Of a DNA stretch of 64,000 bases, positions 60,481 to 64,000 are shown in pieces (within the stretch, counting starts at the first letter, position 1; every line of letters starts with the position of its first letter). The stretch covers positions 248,001 to 312,000 of the forward strand of contig NZ_WRPK01000008.1 of the NCBI RefSeq assembly GCF_009755815.1, written 5' to 3'. The notes under the pieces were generated by a model. The model made no database searches. It saw nothing but the letters and a program-made list of their open reading frames with translations, and was not told the DNA's origin. The position numbers and the translations under genes were made by a program. The DNA comes from Flavisphingomonas formosensis. GTDB lineage: Bacteria > Pseudomonadota > Alphaproteobacteria > Sphingomonadales > Sphingomonadaceae.

Positions 60481-61392
60481 ATGACTCGCCATTCGCTGAT
60501 CGAGCTCGAGGCGGTTCTCGCCATCGTTCGGTGCGGCTCGTTTCGAGCGGCGGCGCTCGATCTCGGCATGTCGACCACGGCCATCAGCAACGCGGTTGGC
60601 AAGCTCGAGCGGGAGCTTGCCGTGCGGTTGTTCAATCGCACCACGCGCAGCGTCTCGCTCACCTATGCGGGTCGGATCTTCGTCGCACAGATCAAACCAG
60701 CGCTTGAGGACATCCAAAAAGCGATGAATACGGCGCGCTCCCAGCAGGAAACGCCGTCCGGAACCTTGCGTATCAATGCATTCGCGACGGCCGCACGCGA
60801 ACTCATGGCGCCGCTGGTCCTGAGCTATCTGCAGCGCTATCCGCAGGTTCATATCGACCTCGTCACCGAGGGACGGCTTGTCGACGTCGTAGCGGCGGGC
60901 TTCGATCTGGGAGTGCGAAGCGCGGATCTGGTGCCCAGCGACGCGATCGCCATTCCGCTGGGTCAGATGCGACGCATGGCGGTTGCCGCATCCCCCGCCT
61001 TTTTCGAAAGCAGGGCTATCCCCCAAGTGCCGCAGGAGTTGCTCGCTTATCCCTGCGTTCGCGTGCGGCTTCCCAATGGCGCATTGTTCCGATGGCGGTT
61101 CGAGAAGGGAGGTGAAGAATTGCAGCTCGACGTCGAAGGCCCGATCACCCTCGACGAGGCTTCCCTGGCCCGGATCGCGGTAATGAGCGGCGTAGGGATC
61201 GGCTATTTCATGGAAACCGATATACGCGACGACATCGCGACGGGACGGCTCGTGCGCATTCTCGAAGACTGGACGCCGCCGCTCGTGCCGCTGTGCCTCT
61301 ATTATTCCAATCGGCGCAATTCCTCCGCGGCCTTCCAGGCCTTTATCGCGCTCGCGCGCGACTTCGCCGCCGGGCAGCTCGCACAGCCTTGA
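60481..61392 (+). CDS. LysR family transcriptional regulator
   Basis: A 303-residue regulator. Winged helix: [58 protein letters not shown]; effector domain from ~95 ([20 protein letters not shown]). The ATG at 60481 gives the family's standard start; GTG 60418 or ATG 60421 would add 20 unusual residues. It is divergent from the SnoaL-SDR-MDR operon, which it probably controls. Confidence 0.9.
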   Translation: MTRHSLIELEAVLAIVRCGSFRAAALDLGMSTTAISNAVGKLERELAVRLFNRTTRSVSLTYAGRIFVAQIKPALEDIQKAMNTARSQQETPSGTLRINAFATAARELMAPLVLSYLQRYPQVHIDLVTEGRLVDVVAAGFDLGVRSADLVPSDAIAIPLGQMRRMAVAASPAFFESRAIPQVPQELLAYPCVRVRLPNGALFRWRFEKGGEELQLDVEGPITLDEASLARIAVMSGVGIGYFMETDIRDDIATGRLVRILEDWTPPLVPLCLYYSNRRNSSAAFQAFIALARDFAAGQLAQP

Positions 61393-62064
61393 GTCTGCTG
61401 ATTCCGCGTCCGCGCAGCGCGCCGTGGTTATGCCGCCAGGCAGTTCGACGACGCGACGATTGGCGGGCACCAGCGAACTCGCTCATCGGACGGCCGATGG
61501 GGAGGTGACCCCAGTGGAGGCGCCTTGCTGAAGATGCCCCTCGCCAAATTCTGCCAGAACCATGGGTGGCTGATCCGAACGACCGGCTCTGGATCGACTC
61601 CGGACGGTCGTTGATCCGGTACCAAGCGTCAGATTTCAACATATTTGAACGCATACACTCGGATCGCGGCTTCTCTCGATCACCCCCCGTTGATTTGCCC
61701 CAAGCAGGAGCGAGGATACGGCATCGCTGTGATTCTCAGCGCAACTGACCGCCCGTTAGCCCATTTGAGCAATGGAAAATCCGGCAATCTCATCTTGGCT
61801 TACTGACATAGCATAGGATCGTGGATATGGTGCCGCTTGGAGAGGAAGCCTGGGCCCATCGATGGAGACCCAAGGTGAACGTGCTTGCGAATATGTTCGA
61901 CGCCCTGCTCGGGTGCGATCGGTTCGGTCAAAAACCCGACCGTCAACGCGTGAGGCGCAAAGGAGCCGATCACCGGACGGTCTGCAAGCGTCGCGGCGCC
62001 GCTTTGCTTCGATCAGGATCCGCCGATCGGCGATCCGTCTCCGCCTCTTTCTGAGACATCGTCC
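61393..62064. other. Long stretch without recognisable gene
   Basis: About 670 bp with several short frames on both strands, none with a known motif, ribosome-binding site and codon use together. A relatively AT-rich patch lies near 61630-61660 and 61755-61815. It may hold a decayed mobile element or gene; no terminal repeats were found by eye. Confidence 0.4.
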
Positions 62065-62313
62065 ATGGACGACCACGCGTCCGTTTCCGATGCCCTGCAA
62101 GCGTTGACCACGCTTTGGCCCCAGCTGTCGATCACCCGAACGCCGGATCATATCGTCGTGCGCGACGGTGACCGGACGCTTTTCGACGGGCCGGACTGGG
62201 GGCTGCTATTCTTCCTGGCCGGCCTGCGGGCACAGATAGGCAAGCCGAAGGACGAGGCGAAGGCGCGGGGACACGCCCCGGACGATCCCGGACGCCCACA
62301 CGAGTCTCGTTAA
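62065..62313 (+). CDS. Hypothetical small protein
   Basis: An 82-residue frame with a plausible fold start (SVSDALQALTTLWPQLSITR, then HIVVRDGDRTLFDGPDWGLL) and a charged C-terminal tail (KPKDEAKARGHAPDD). Only a weak GAGAC lies upstream. The hydrophobic pattern looks more protein-like than a random frame, but no family is recognised. Convergent with tgt. Confidence 0.4.
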   Translation: MDDHASVSDALQALTTLWPQLSITRTPDHIVVRDGDRTLFDGPDWGLLFFLAGLRAQIGKPKDEAKARGHAPDDPGRPHESR

Positions 62314-62362
62314 ACGTCGAAAGTTGCGCGCGAAGATGCCTGCCTCCGCCATGCGGCCACGC

Positions 62363-64000
<1,638 letters not shown>

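Noticed and set aside
61756-62151. A 131-residue minus-strand open frame
   Set aside because: Arg-rich composition, no motif and no ribosome-binding site; it partly overlaps a more protein-like plus-strand frame at 62065.

Overview
The window looks like chromosomal DNA of a sphingomonad-type alphaproteobacterium (Sphingomonas, Rhizorhabdus or Sphingobium relatives). The evidence is high-GC coding, a degenerate TonB/PepSY gene group, REP-like palindromes, and very many CoA-ester catabolic genes. The genus is inferred from gene content only.

Left and central part (about 1-46.5 kb). This is a dense catabolic region. A minus-strand operon (9.5 to 1.9 kb) encodes a lipocalin-like protein, two aminoglycoside-phosphotransferase-fold proteins with a small DUF6285-like partner, a crotonase, an acyl-CoA synthetase, a MaoC hydratase and a CitE-like lyase. 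It is flanked by two tandem MarR regulators (9.7-11 kb). From 11 to 22 kb come acyl-CoA dehydrogenases (ACADs), a P450, a fused class III CoA transferase, and an ACAD-ACAD-OB-fold-thiolase operon that resembles side-chain-shortening modules of steroid or terpenoid degradation. From 35.5 to 23.4 kb, on the minus strand, lies a ring-attack module: Rieske oxygenase alpha and beta, extradiol dioxygenase, dehydrogenases, an ACMSD-type amidohydrolase, a giant indolepyruvate ferredoxin oxidoreductase and a canonical enoyl-CoA hydratase. From 35.6 to 44.6 kb lie four more ACADs, a MaoC protein, a GST, an EthD protein and a nitroreductase. The operon etfBA (46.5-44.9 kb) supplies the electron acceptor the ACADs need. 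The likely substrate is a hydrophobic compound with an aromatic ring and an aliphatic side chain; its identity cannot be read from the sequence.

Scar region (46.7-51.2 kb). This holds a decayed IS5/IS427-type element with CTAG target duplications, a broken tonB-PepSY gene group, a 5'-truncated IS110 transposase, an IS21 istA fragment, phased short direct repeats, and the 3' part of a tRNA-Val(GAC) gene. The orientation of that tRNA fragment suggests it is the distal attachment site of an integrated island lying to its left.

Right part (51.5-64 kb). This looks more like stable chromosome: a leucine/isovalerate operon (ivd, carboxyltransferase, biotin carboxylase) with a divergent LysR gene, a second LysR-controlled oxidoreductase operon, then the housekeeping genes tgt and xth.

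A shared 14-bp promoter motif, DRTAAKNNWGCGMA, occurs upstream of at least five catabolic transcription units and in front of both MarR genes. This suggests one regulon across the left part.
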